Shown piece by piece: positions 33,584-41,749 of a DNA stretch of 64,000 nucleotides. The position numbers and the translations under genes are program-made. The DNA is from Verrucomicrobiota bacterium. GTDB taxonomy: Bacteria; Verrucomicrobiota; Verrucomicrobiia; Verrucomicrobiales; Verrucomicrobiaceae. The notes under the pieces were generated by a model. That model was not told where the DNA came from. It worked only from the letters and a program-made list of their open reading frames with translations, and did not search any database. The stretch covers positions 62,001 to 126,000 of the forward strand of contig JANYCZ010000016.1 in NCBI GenBank assembly GCA_025360015.1, given 5' to 3'. The stretch's first letter is position 1. Every line of letters starts with the position of its first letter.

Positions 33584-34306
33584 ATGAGTCGCCCCAACGA
33601 TGATTTGAAGCCCATACCCCGCCATATCGCCATGATCATGGACGGCAACGGTCGTTGGGCGAAAGAGCGCGGCCTCCCGCGCACCGAGGGACATCGCGCC
33701 GGTGCGGAAACTGTGCGGCGAGTGGTGGAAGGCTGTGGCGAGATCGGCGTCGAATTCCTCACGCTCTACGCCTTTTCTTCAGAAAACTGGAAGCGCCCGA
33801 AGCGAGAAGTCGAGGCGCTGATGAAGCTGCTGGAGATCTTTCTCCGGGGTGAACTACCGCTGATGATGAAGCAAAACGTCCGCCTGCAGGCCATCGGCCG
33901 CCTGCATGATCTGCCGCAGTCCTGTCAGAACGAGCTGCACCGCTGCATCGAGGCCAGCGCGCAAAACACCGGTCTCACGCTGATTCTGGCGCTCAGCTAC
34001 GGCGGGCGTGAGGAGATCATCGACGGCGTGAAAAGCCTGCTGCAGAGCGTGGAGCGCGGCCACCTCGACAAGGCCATGATTGATGTCGAGATGTTCGGCA
34101 AGCATCTCTACACGCGCTACTATCCAGATCCTGACCTGCTCATCCGCACCTCGGGCGAGATGCGCCTGTCGAACTTCCTGCTCTGGCAGGTCAGCTACAC
34201 CGAATTTTACATCACCGAAAAGCTCTGGCCGGACTTCTCCAAGGAAGACCTGAAAATCGCCATCCGCGCCTTCCACCAGCGCCACCGCCGCTTCGGCGGC
34301 GTGTGA
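33584..34306 (+). CDS. uppS: Undecaprenyl diphosphate synthase (isoprenyl transferase)
   Basis: A 240-residue cis-prenyltransferase that makes the C55 lipid carrier for peptidoglycan and surface polysaccharides. Motifs: HIAMIMDGNGRWAKERGLPR with the catalytic Asp, FLTLYAFSSENWKRP, LALSYGGREEI, and the C-terminal DLLIRTSGEMRLSNFLLWQ. Length is normal. ATG 33584 gives the standard N-terminus. It supplies the carrier that the polysaccharide locus at 1.5-21 kb needs, though the genes are not linked. Confidence 0.97.
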   Translation: MSRPNDDLKPIPRHIAMIMDGNGRWAKERGLPRTEGHRAGAETVRRVVEGCGEIGVEFLTLYAFSSENWKRPKREVEALMKLLEIFLRGELPLMMKQNVRLQAIGRLHDLPQSCQNELHRCIEASAQNTGLTLILALSYGGREEIIDGVKSLLQSVERGHLDKAMIDVEMFGKHLYTRYYPDPDLLIRTSGEMRLSNFLLWQVSYTEFYITEKLWPDFSKEDLKIAIRAFHQRHRRFGGV

Positions 34307-34369
34307 CGAATGTTGACCTCACAACCAATTGCTGCGATAACGCAGTTCCAACCAACGAAAAACGCTCTA

Positions 34370-35845
34370 ATGCCAGACAACCCGGATACCCACCTGATCA
34401 TCGTGGATCCAGATGCCGACTTCCTCGCATGGGCTGCCGCCCATCTGAAAGCCCCGGGCGTTTCCATCAGCACTTTTGAGCGGGGCGAGGACGCCCTGGC
34501 TTCCTACATCAAGAAGCGGGCCGACCTGCTTCTCTCGGAGGTCCGTCTCAACGGTGCCACCGGCATCGAGCTGCTCAAGCGCCTGCGCCAGACCGATCCA
34601 CAGTCGATGGTCATCCTCTTCAGCGGCACGGCCACGACCAGCCACGTCATCGAGGCCATGCGCCTCGGTGCTTACGATGTGCTGGGCAAGGAACGGCTGC
34701 CCTACGAGCTGCGCACCGTTGTCGAAAGCGCTCTCACCTCCATCGAGGCCCGCAAGGTCACCCGCGCGCAAACCGCCGAGGTGCCCACCGAATCCATTCA
34801 AGAGACCATCATCGGCCGCTCCGGGCCCATGCAGGAGGTGTTCAAGCTCATCGGCCGCGTTTCCCGCTCAGACGCCCCCGTCATGATCACCGGAGAAAGC
34901 GGCTGCGGCAAGGAACTCGTCGCCGGTGCCATCCACAAGTTCAGCCCACGTGCGCAGAAGGAATTCGTGGCGATCAACGTTACCGCCATCCCCGACAACC
35001 TGCTGGAAAGCGAAATTTTCGGCCACGAAAAAGGCTCCTTCACCGGCGCTGTAAACCAGCGTGTCGGACGTTTCGAACAGTGTGACGGTGGCACGCTCTT
35101 CCTCGACGAAATCGGCGATATGCCGCTGGCCGTGCAGAGCAAGCTGCTACGCGTGCTGCAGGAAGGCCAGTACTCCCGCGTCGGCAGCAATCAAACGCTC
35201 AAGACCGACGTGCGCGTGCTCGCCGCCACCAACAAAAATCTCGAAGATGAAGTCGCGAAGGGCAATTTCCGCGAGGATTTGTTCTACCGCCTCAACGTCG
35301 TGCGCATCCACATCCCGCCGCTCCGTGAGCGCCGCGAAGACGTGCGCCTGCTGGCCGAGTTCTTCCTCCACCGCCTGTCGGCACGCCGCCGTGGGCCGCA
35401 GATGCGCTTTACTGACGATGCGCTGGACATGCTCGACGCCTATGACTGGCCCGGCAACGTGCGCGAACTGGAAAACACCATCCAGCGCGCCTGCGCCCTC
35501 TGCAATTCCGACGTGCTCCTGCCCTCCGACATCCCGCTCGGCAGCAAAGGCGCACGCCACATGGACCCCTCGAGCACCGTCACCCGCATGCGTGATGCTT
35601 TGAGCATGCTCGTCAGTGTGGCAGAAAAAACGCCTGACATCGAGCTGCTTCCCTGGGTGGAGCGCGAGCTTTCCCGTCTGGCCTACCGCCATTTCACCGA
35701 GGATGCCGACCGCACGGCCAAATTCCTCGGCGTCAGCAACACGACACTGCAAAACCATCTGAGCGCACCCGCCATCAAAAAGGCCACGATTGAAACCCCG
35801 CTCATCGCCACCCCTGCCGTCAAAAAAGCCAAGAAGGCCAGTTGA
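34370..35845 (+). CDS. NtrC-family sigma-54 activator with an atypical receiver (Asp to Glu)
   Basis: A 491-residue enhancer-binding protein. The receiver (about 8-120) has DP in place of the acidic pair and E57 at the phospho-acceptor position (LLLSEVRLNGATG), so it cannot be phosphorylated in the usual way and may be locked in an active-like state. The AAA+ domain (about 145-375) has Walker A GESGCGKE, the sigma-54 contact loop GSFTGA (HEKGSFTGAVNQ), Walker B GGTLFLDEIGD and the R-finger region. A Fis-type helix-turn-helix lies near the end (AKFLGVSNTTLQNHL). ATG 34370 is chosen over an upstream start at 34310. It could drive the sigma-54 promoter at 24532. Confidence 0.92.
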   Translation: MPDNPDTHLIIVDPDADFLAWAAAHLKAPGVSISTFERGEDALASYIKKRADLLLSEVRLNGATGIELLKRLRQTDPQSMVILFSGTATTSHVIEAMRLGAYDVLGKERLPYELRTVVESALTSIEARKVTRAQTAEVPTESIQETIIGRSGPMQEVFKLIGRVSRSDAPVMITGESGCGKELVAGAIHKFSPRAQKEFVAINVTAIPDNLLESEIFGHEKGSFTGAVNQRVGRFEQCDGGTLFLDEIGDMPLAVQSKLLRVLQEGQYSRVGSNQTLKTDVRVLAATNKNLEDEVAKGNFREDLFYRLNVVRIHIPPLRERREDVRLLAEFFLHRLSARRRGPQMRFTDDALDMLDAYDWPGNVRELENTIQRACALCNSDVLLPSDIPLGSKGARHMDPSSTVTRMRDALSMLVSVAEKTPDIELLPWVERELSRLAYRHFTEDADRTAKFLGVSNTTLQNHLSAPAIKKATIETPLIATPAVKKAKKAS

Positions 35846-35893
35846 GCACCCGCTTGTTAAATTTTCCAAAGACCTTCCGTAACCTTTCCCTCT

Positions 35894-36589
35894 ATGCTCA
35901 AACAACTCACACTCACCGCCCTCGCGGCGCTCGCACTCACCACCGCCCAGGCCGCCGATGACGGCTGGGTCTCCCTGTTCAACGGCAAGGATCTCTCCGG
36001 TTGGAAGTCCAACGAAGAAGTCCCCGGCGTTTTCACCGTCGAAAACGGCGAACTCAAGGTCAGCGGCGGACGCTGCCACCTGTTTTACATGGGGGAAAAA
36101 GGTGATGCCCAGTTCAAGAACTTCGAGCTGAAGCTCAAGGTCAAGACCACCCCTGGCTCCAACAGCGGCGTGTACATCCACACCCAGTACCAGGAAAAAG
36201 GCTGGCCGGACAAAGGCTATGAGTGCCAGGTGAACAGCACCCACACCGACCCCAAGAAAACCGGCAGCCTCTACGGCGTCGTCAACATCCTCGCCCTGCT
36301 AGATGGCCAGAAGGAACCCGAAGGTGGCAGGCACATCAAAGTGCCCCTCGCCCCGAGCACGGATGGCGAATGGTTTGACTATACCATCAAGGTCGAAGGC
36401 AAACACATCACCATCGCCGTCAATGGCAAGGTCACCGTCGATTTCACCGAGCCTGAAGGCTGGGATCCCGCCAAGGATCTGAAGAACATGCCCGGCCGCA
36501 AGCTCAGCGAAGGCACCTTCGCCATTCAGGGCCACGACCCAAAGAGCACCACCTATTACAAGGACATCTCCGTCAAGGTGCTGCCTTGA
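35894..36589 (+). CDS. DUF1080 (3-keto-disaccharide hydrolase) family secreted protein
   Basis: A 231-residue exported protein. The signal peptide ends at ALTTAQA-ADDG; the DUF1080 jelly-roll domain starts GWVSLFNGKDLSGWKS and shows NFELKLKVKTTPGSNSGVYIH, GYECQVNSTH and FAIQGHDPKSTTYYKDISVK. This family is greatly expanded in Verrucomicrobiota and Planctomycetota and includes enzymes that hydrolyse 3-keto-glycosides; most members are uncharacterised. It is a single-gene unit with a strong terminator 29 bases after the stop. Confidence 0.93.
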   Translation: MLKQLTLTALAALALTTAQAADDGWVSLFNGKDLSGWKSNEEVPGVFTVENGELKVSGGRCHLFYMGEKGDAQFKNFELKLKVKTTPGSNSGVYIHTQYQEKGWPDKGYECQVNSTHTDPKKTGSLYGVVNILALLDGQKEPEGGRHIKVPLAPSTDGEWFDYTIKVEGKHITIAVNGKVTVDFTEPEGWDPAKDLKNMPGRKLSEGTFAIQGHDPKSTTYYKDISVKVLP

Positions 36590-36617
36590 TGTGAGTGGAG
36601 CAGATTTCACCACGAAA

Positions 36618-36648
36618 CGGGCGTCTTGATCAGACGCCCGTTTTTTTT
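36618..36648 (+). terminator. Rho-independent terminator
   Basis: CGGGCGTCT (36618-36626), 5-base loop, AGACGCCCG (36632-36640), then eight T residues. It ends the DUF1080 transcript and insulates the sigma-factor cluster that follows. Confidence 0.93.
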
Positions 36649-36713
36649 GCGGGTTTCGTAAAAAGAACGGCAAATGCAGACGCGACTGACGACGACAGTG
36701 TGACCACCCGCTT

Positions 36714-37241
36714 ATGTCGCCACCCGTTGATGATGCCCAGCACAGCCAGTTTCTCCGCTTGTTCGCGGCGAATGAGGCGGCGCTGCACACGTTTGTCCGC
36801 TCCTTGCTGCCTTCCCGTCAGGCAGCCGCCGATGTGATGCAGGAGGTGGCGGTGGTCCTGTGGCAGAAATTTTCAGCCGCAGATAAGTTCAGGCCCTGGG
36901 CCTTCGGCGTCGCGCGCAACATGGCGCTCCGCCATCTCCGCAGCCATGCCCGCGACCGCCATGACTTCGATGACGATCTGGTGAACCGTCTCGCAGATGA
37001 AGCCATCACCATGGAGCAGCGGCACCTCACGCAGCGGGAAGCTCTGGCAGGCTGTCTGCAAAAGCTGCCCGCAATGCAGCGGGAACTCGCACTCGCGGCA
37101 TACACGAAAGGCACGCGCATGGACGCACTCGCCGCTCAGCGCGGACAAACACCGATGGCGCTCTACAAACTGCTGCAACGCATCCGGCAGGCGCTGCTGG
37201 AGTGCGTGAGGCGCACACTAACCCAGGAGGAACTCTCATGA
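36714..37241 (+). CDS. ECF RNA polymerase sigma factor (Rhodopirellula/Verrucomicrobium type)
   Basis: A 175-residue sigma-70-family factor of ECF size. Region 2 runs from about residue 10 to 85 (AADVMQEVAVVLWQKF, then FRPWAFGVARNMALRHLRSHARD, which is characteristic of the Rhodopirellula/Verrucomicrobium subgroup). Region 4 (about 105-165) has a helix-turn-helix in RMDALAAQRGQTPMALYKLLQRIR. The stop overlaps the anti-sigma start by 4 bases, which supports a matched pair. Confidence 0.93.
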   Translation: MSPPVDDAQHSQFLRLFAANEAALHTFVRSLLPSRQAAADVMQEVAVVLWQKFSAADKFRPWAFGVARNMALRHLRSHARDRHDFDDDLVNRLADEAITMEQRHLTQREALAGCLQKLPAMQRELALAAYTKGTRMDALAAQRGQTPMALYKLLQRIRQALLECVRRTLTQEELS

Positions 37242-37648
37242 ACACAGACAGGCATGAACTCATCCAGCGTCACCTCGCCGGCCTCACCACGGCTGAAGAG
37301 ACCGACACGCTGCAAGCCGCGCTAAAGTCCGATCCGAAGCTGCGCGCCTTATATCTCGATTACATGAATCTCGATGTGGCGCTGGGTGCGCTTGCTGGAG
37401 CAGCAGATCGCGTCAAAGCGCACCGGTGGACCACTTGGCGTCCGCTTGTGGCAGCAGCCGCTTGTGCCGTACTGCTGCTCTATTTCCGCAAGCCCTCCTT
37501 CGCACCGCCTGACCTAACGGCGGCCTTTGCCTCCACGGAGAATGCCATTGCTCATCTGCCTGCGCCGTCCCTGGAGCCACTTCCAGAGTGGATGTCTCCC
37601 ACCGCCGCCATGCTCAATCCTGTGGGCATCCGCCCTTTGAATTTTTAA
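37238..37648 (+). CDS. Putative membrane-bound anti-sigma factor
   Basis: A 136-residue protein with a cytoplasmic N-terminus (HELIQRHLAGLTTAEETDTLQ), one membrane helix (PLVAAAACAVLLLYF) and a short Pro-rich outer part. This matches the short FecR-like anti-sigma proteins paired with this sigma subgroup. There is no zinc-binding HxxxCxxC motif. An AGGAGG ribosome site lies 7 bases before the ATG (37225-37230), unusually good for this genome. The role is inferred from position and layout. Confidence 0.78.
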   Translation: MNTDRHELIQRHLAGLTTAEETDTLQAALKSDPKLRALYLDYMNLDVALGALAGAADRVKAHRWTTWRPLVAAAACAVLLLYFRKPSFAPPDLTAAFASTENAIAHLPAPSLEPLPEWMSPTAAMLNPVGIRPLNF

Positions 37649-37663
37649 TCCCACCACCCTATC

Positions 37664-38287
37664 ATGAAACACATCCTCGCCGCACTTCTGGCCGCCGCCT
37701 GCTCACTCGTTGCAGCAGACAAATCTGCCGATCCCTTCGCAGGTGCATTCTTCCCGCCGGAGCTGATCCTGCAGTCGCATGAGCAGATCGGCATGGGCCA
37801 GCAGCAACTGGAGGCAGTTCAAGCTCGCGTCAAAGAAACCCAGTCGCGGTATGAGGCGCTGCGGAAAAAACTGGAAATCGAGAGCACCGCGCTGGCAGCG
37901 CTGGTCAAACAGGAACGCGTGGAGGAAGCCGCCGCGCTGACCCAGCTCGACAAAGTACTCGATGCGGAACGCGAGCTGAAGCATCTCCACATCGGCCTGA
38001 TGGTGGCGATCAAAAACCAACTGACACCCGAACAGCAGGCCAAACTGCGTGAGTTGGTCAAGGGAGGCGGTGCAGAGGTCGCCGAAGCCACCCGCAAGCG
38101 GCTTACCGAAAAGGTCGAGCTCGTGAAGACAGGCGCGCAGGCCTGGGCAGCCGGTGGCCGCGACCCCTCGGAAATTCTCAAAGCCATGGAACAGCAGTTT
38201 CGCCCCTTGATCGAATCCGGCAAAGTCGTGGAAGCCGAAGCCGAGCTGGACCGCTTGCTCGAACAACTCAAGCCGGAGAAGAAGTGA
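37664..38287 (+). CDS. Spy/CpxP-like periplasmic protein
   Basis: A 207-residue exported protein. Signal peptide MKHILAALLAAACSLVAA, then long amphipathic helices with an LTxxQ-type motif (LTPEQQAKLREL). Spy/CpxP-like proteins act as periplasmic chaperones or as stress sensors for metal or misfolded protein. It follows the sigma/anti-sigma pair by 15 bases, so it probably belongs to the same operon and may sense the signal or be part of the response. Confidence 0.78.
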   Translation: MKHILAALLAAACSLVAADKSADPFAGAFFPPELILQSHEQIGMGQQQLEAVQARVKETQSRYEALRKKLEIESTALAALVKQERVEEAAALTQLDKVLDAERELKHLHIGLMVAIKNQLTPEQQAKLRELVKGGGAEVAEATRKRLTEKVELVKTGAQAWAAGGRDPSEILKAMEQQFRPLIESGKVVEAEAELDRLLEQLKPEKK

Positions 38288-38319
38288 GAGCATCCGCTCT
38301 CTTGCCCCCTTTTCAGAAC

Positions 38320-38952
38320 ATGAAATCCGGCTCCATCATCCTCATCGCCTGCCTGCTGCTTGCTGCCGTGGGCATCACCTGGTCTCAAAACGAGGAAGCT
38401 CGCAAGCATCTCCTGCATGAACTCGGCGGTCCCTACTTCGTTTCTCGTGCCAAGGTGCAGGAAGATCTGCGTCTCTCGGACGAGCAGGAGCACAAATTGT
38501 CGGCCAAGCTGTCATCCGACCTTCTTGAAGCCAAGGATCTCCTCGGAAAGCTCAAGAGCCTGAAGGACGGAGAGCGGGAAAAGTTGATGCAGCCCTCCTA
38601 TGAAAAACTTGAGGCTTTTCTGCAGGAGAATCTGACTGCGGATCAGCTTGCGAGATTCCAGCAACTGAAACTGCAGTATGACAGCCCGGGCATCATGCTC
38701 CGGCCCGAGGTCATCACAAAACTGAGCATCACGGATGAGCAGCGGCAGAAGTTCATGGCTGCCATTCAAGGCATGCAAAAAATGATCATCCCCTTGCTGC
38801 AAGAGGCCAGGTCCGGCGGCAACCAGCAGGAGATCCTGCTCAAAGTGACCAAGCTGCGCCAGGACTGCCAGGCACAGATCGTGGCCTTCCTCAACGAAGC
38901 GCAAAGGCATCAGTGGGAGGAAATGACCGGCAAGTCCTTGGTCATTTGGTAG
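38320..38952 (+). CDS. Second Spy/CpxP-like helical periplasmic protein
   Basis: A 210-residue protein with an N-terminal signal or anchor helix (SIILIACLLLAAVGITWS) and a mostly helical body with LTxxQ-like repeats (LRLSDEQEHKLSAKL, LTADQLARFQQLKLQ, LSITDEQRQKF). ATG 38320 starts at the signal; a GTG at 38284 would overlap the previous stop by 4 bases and add 12 residues. Same operon as the sigma factor. Confidence 0.72.
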   Translation: MKSGSIILIACLLLAAVGITWSQNEEARKHLLHELGGPYFVSRAKVQEDLRLSDEQEHKLSAKLSSDLLEAKDLLGKLKSLKDGEREKLMQPSYEKLEAFLQENLTADQLARFQQLKLQYDSPGIMLRPEVITKLSITDEQRQKFMAAIQGMQKMIIPLLQEARSGGNQQEILLKVTKLRQDCQAQIVAFLNEAQRHQWEEMTGKSLVIW

Positions 38953-38986
38953 GTCCTCGCACACTCGAATTCTTTCACCTTTGACC

Positions 38987-40435
38987 ATGATCACCAACAA
39001 CCTTCTCGCCTGCATCACTGCTCTCACTTCTGCTGGCACGCTGCTGGCGGCCGACAGTTCCCTCGCTGAAACCCAATACCTGTCCTTCCAGGTGCAAACC
39101 GGATTGCCCGGTTATGCGAGCCAGTTTCACCCTGAACCCGGCCATTTTTCACTGACCAAGGCGCAGTTGGAAGAGTTTGTTCACTCAGTGGTCAAGGCAA
39201 TCGGCATGACGGGAGATGCCCGGCATAAGCTGGCCTTTGCCGTCGGGCCACTCTGTTTCGACATGCCCGACGACGAAACGCGCCAGTTCATCCGCGATTC
39301 CTTTGCCGTCGCACAGGAAAACGATTTGGCTGTGGCTCTCCACCTGGATGACTCGATGGGCTGGGGGGCTCGCAAGGATCTCATCTCCAACCCCGACAAC
39401 ATCGAGACTGCAGATTGGCAGCAGATTCCTAACACAGGCCGGCGCATGGACTGGAGCCGAACTCCAACGAAGTTCGCACCCCAGATGTGTTTCAACAGCC
39501 CCGCCATTCAGGCCGCCGTCAAAGAACGCGCTGCGCTCATCGGCGCGGTGGTGAAGAAAGAAACAGATGCGCTCGTGGCTGCAGGCAAGGCCCACCTCTT
39601 TGCCGGTCTCATCGCAGGATGGGAGACGATGATTGGCCGCGATTTTGAAACCGATCACCCTCTGGGCTATCGGGCGCTCAGTCATCGAGCGTTCAGCGAG
39701 AGCAACCCGCCCAAGGTCCCAGACCTCGAACGCATCGAGGTCGTGCATGAGTTCATCGAGCTCTGGGCAAGTTCACTTCACGCGGCCGGCATTGATCATG
39801 AAAAGATCTTCTGCCACATCGCCTTCACGCCGCAGGGGCTGGATCACAATGAGACAGCCCCTACCACCTCGCACTTCTCGCCGCCTGAAGTGGCATTCGG
39901 CTCTTCCTACCGCCCAGGTTTTTCCACTTACCCCGAGGGAAACGCGTTCAAGGAAATCCATGTCTCCCTGGCCGCTCATGGCTCTCCCGGCTGGATCTCT
40001 GCCGAAGGCGCCAATGTCTCCCCCACCGGCATGCCCAGCGGTCTCACCATGGAGACCTATCTCGGCCGGATGTTTAACCATGGCGCGGTGATTACGAATG
40101 TGTTTGCCTGGGGCATTGGCGGTGAAGCGATGCGCGGCCATTTTTTCCGCCGTGCCGCAGAGGATCCCGAACCACTGGCTGCCTATGCCAAATTTTTGCG
40201 TGGCGAGCCACTTGTCGAATCCGGTCCTACCGGCTTTTCCCCCGAGGTCTTGCAGGCCAAGATGCAGCGGATTCAGCAGGAGCTTCCCACCTGGCTTCAA
40301 TCCTCCGAACAGCAGTCGCAGGTGATGCCCATGATGACGAGAATCAAGACGCTGATGAAGGACAAACAATGGCAGGAAGTGGACAAGGCGGCGGATGAAA
40401 TTTTGTTACTTATCTCTCCCTCAAAGGACAAGTGA
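38987..40435 (+). CDS. Secreted protein of unknown function, probable TIM barrel
   Basis: A 482-residue protein I do not recognise. It starts with a signal peptide (NNLLACITALTSAGTLLA-ADSS). Segments such as RQFIRDSFAVAQENDLAVALHLDDSMGWGARKDL, HLFAGLIAGWETMIG and GSPGWISAEGANVSPTG read like a glycoside-hydrolase-type barrel with acidic residues at strand ends, but I cannot name a family. It is 34 bases after the Spy-like gene and on the same strand, so it is probably part of the sigma-factor operon. An in-frame TTG at 38981 would add two residues. Confidence 0.6.
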   Translation: MITNNLLACITALTSAGTLLAADSSLAETQYLSFQVQTGLPGYASQFHPEPGHFSLTKAQLEEFVHSVVKAIGMTGDARHKLAFAVGPLCFDMPDDETRQFIRDSFAVAQENDLAVALHLDDSMGWGARKDLISNPDNIETADWQQIPNTGRRMDWSRTPTKFAPQMCFNSPAIQAAVKERAALIGAVVKKETDALVAAGKAHLFAGLIAGWETMIGRDFETDHPLGYRALSHRAFSESNPPKVPDLERIEVVHEFIELWASSLHAAGIDHEKIFCHIAFTPQGLDHNETAPTTSHFSPPEVAFGSSYRPGFSTYPEGNAFKEIHVSLAAHGSPGWISAEGANVSPTGMPSGLTMETYLGRMFNHGAVITNVFAWGIGGEAMRGHFFRRAAEDPEPLAAYAKFLRGEPLVESGPTGFSPEVLQAKMQRIQQELPTWLQSSEQQSQVMPMMTRIKTLMKDKQWQEVDKAADEILLLISPSKDK

Positions 40436-40507
40436 TTCAGGAGCGCCACTGCCAACTTGCCCGACGATTCATTTGACGGCGGGCGCAGTGATGAGCACTT
40501 GAGCAGC

Positions 40508-41686
40508 ATGCTCCTCAACCACGGCATCCATCTCGGCTACTGCACCAACATCCACCGCGGCGAAACGTGGGAGGAGACCTGGAGCGGGCTCAAGAACTAC
40601 ACGCTGCGGGTGAAGGATCGCGTGAGTGGCGGCAAGCCCTACGGCATCGGCCTGCGTCTCAGCCAGCAGGCGGCGGTGGAACTCAGCGCTCCAGGAAAAA
40701 TCGACGAGTTCAAGACCTGGCTGGAGGCCAACGGCTGCTACGTTTTCACCATCAACGGCTTCCCCTACGGCTCATTCCACGGCACTCGTGTCAAAGAGGA
40801 GGTCTTCAAGCCGGACTGGAGCCACCAGGAGCGGCTTGCCTACACGAATTTGCTCTTCGACATCCTGGCGCAATTGCTGCCCCCGGGCGTGAGTGGCAGC
40901 GTGAGCACACTGCCGGGCTCACACAAGACCTTCGGAATCGGTGCCGATGAACTGCAGGCGATTTTTACCAACCTGCGTCTGTGCCGCGAACACATCGAGA
41001 AGATCGCAACCAAGAGCGGACATGACTTGCACCTCGGCCTGGAACCAGAACCCCTCGGCTTGTTTGAGACCAGCGGCGAGACGCTCAAGTTTTTCGCCCT
41101 CTATTTCGACCGCAACCCACAGGACCGTGATTTTTTCAAATTCGTGGGCCTGAACTACGACACCTGCCACCTCGCCATCGAATTCGAAGATGCGCAGACG
41201 GCGCTGACGCGCCTCTCTGCGGCCGGCATCCGGCTCAGCAAGCTGCACTTCAGTTCCGCGCTCAAGCTCAAACCCACGCCGGAAAATATCGCGAAACTCC
41301 CAGCCTTTGATGAGCCGGTGTATTTCCATCAGGTCATCGCCAGCTACGGCAAGGACGAACCCCTGCGCCGCTTCAAGGACCTGCCTGACGCCCTGCAGTT
41401 CGCGCAGGCCAACCCCGGCAGTCTCGGGGAAGAATGGCGCGTGCATTTCCACATCCCCATCCATGCTCAGCCTGGCGACGGCTTTGACAGCACGCGGGAT
41501 CACTTGATCGGTGCCATGGACTGGCTGGCCAAAAACCCCACGAAATGCCAGCACATCGAGATGGAAACCTACACCTGGGAAGTCTTGCCGGAGGAGATGC
41601 GCAGTGGCGATGTGGTGGATCAGCTCGTACGCGAATATGAGTGGACGCTGGGAGAGATGAGAAACCGCGGGCTGGCCCCCGTTTGA
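40508..41686 (+). CDS. EboE-like TIM-barrel protein
   Basis: A 392-residue protein similar to EboE of the ebo gene cluster, a xylose-isomerase-like TIM barrel (LGYCTNIHRGETWEETWSGL at the start; FTINGFPYGSFHG; LEPEPLGLFET; GLNYDTCHLAIEFED; LHFSSALKL; ETYTWEVLP). The acidic and His residues typical of metal-binding barrels are present. Ebo proteins are linked to prenylated secondary-metabolite precursors or their trafficking, with little biochemistry known. No other ebo gene is adjacent. I chose the ATG at 40508; a TTG at 40457 would add 17 residues. Confidence 0.72.
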   Translation: MLLNHGIHLGYCTNIHRGETWEETWSGLKNYTLRVKDRVSGGKPYGIGLRLSQQAAVELSAPGKIDEFKTWLEANGCYVFTINGFPYGSFHGTRVKEEVFKPDWSHQERLAYTNLLFDILAQLLPPGVSGSVSTLPGSHKTFGIGADELQAIFTNLRLCREHIEKIATKSGHDLHLGLEPEPLGLFETSGETLKFFALYFDRNPQDRDFFKFVGLNYDTCHLAIEFEDAQTALTRLSAAGIRLSKLHFSSALKLKPTPENIAKLPAFDEPVYFHQVIASYGKDEPLRRFKDLPDALQFAQANPGSLGEEWRVHFHIPIHAQPGDGFDSTRDHLIGAMDWLAKNPTKCQHIEMETYTWEVLPEEMRSGDVVDQLVREYEWTLGEMRNRGLAPV

Positions 41687-41749
41687 GGGGGAAAATCCCC
41701 TTGCGCCGGGACGCATCCATCGGAAGTCTGGTATTCCCAATTTCCCCAC

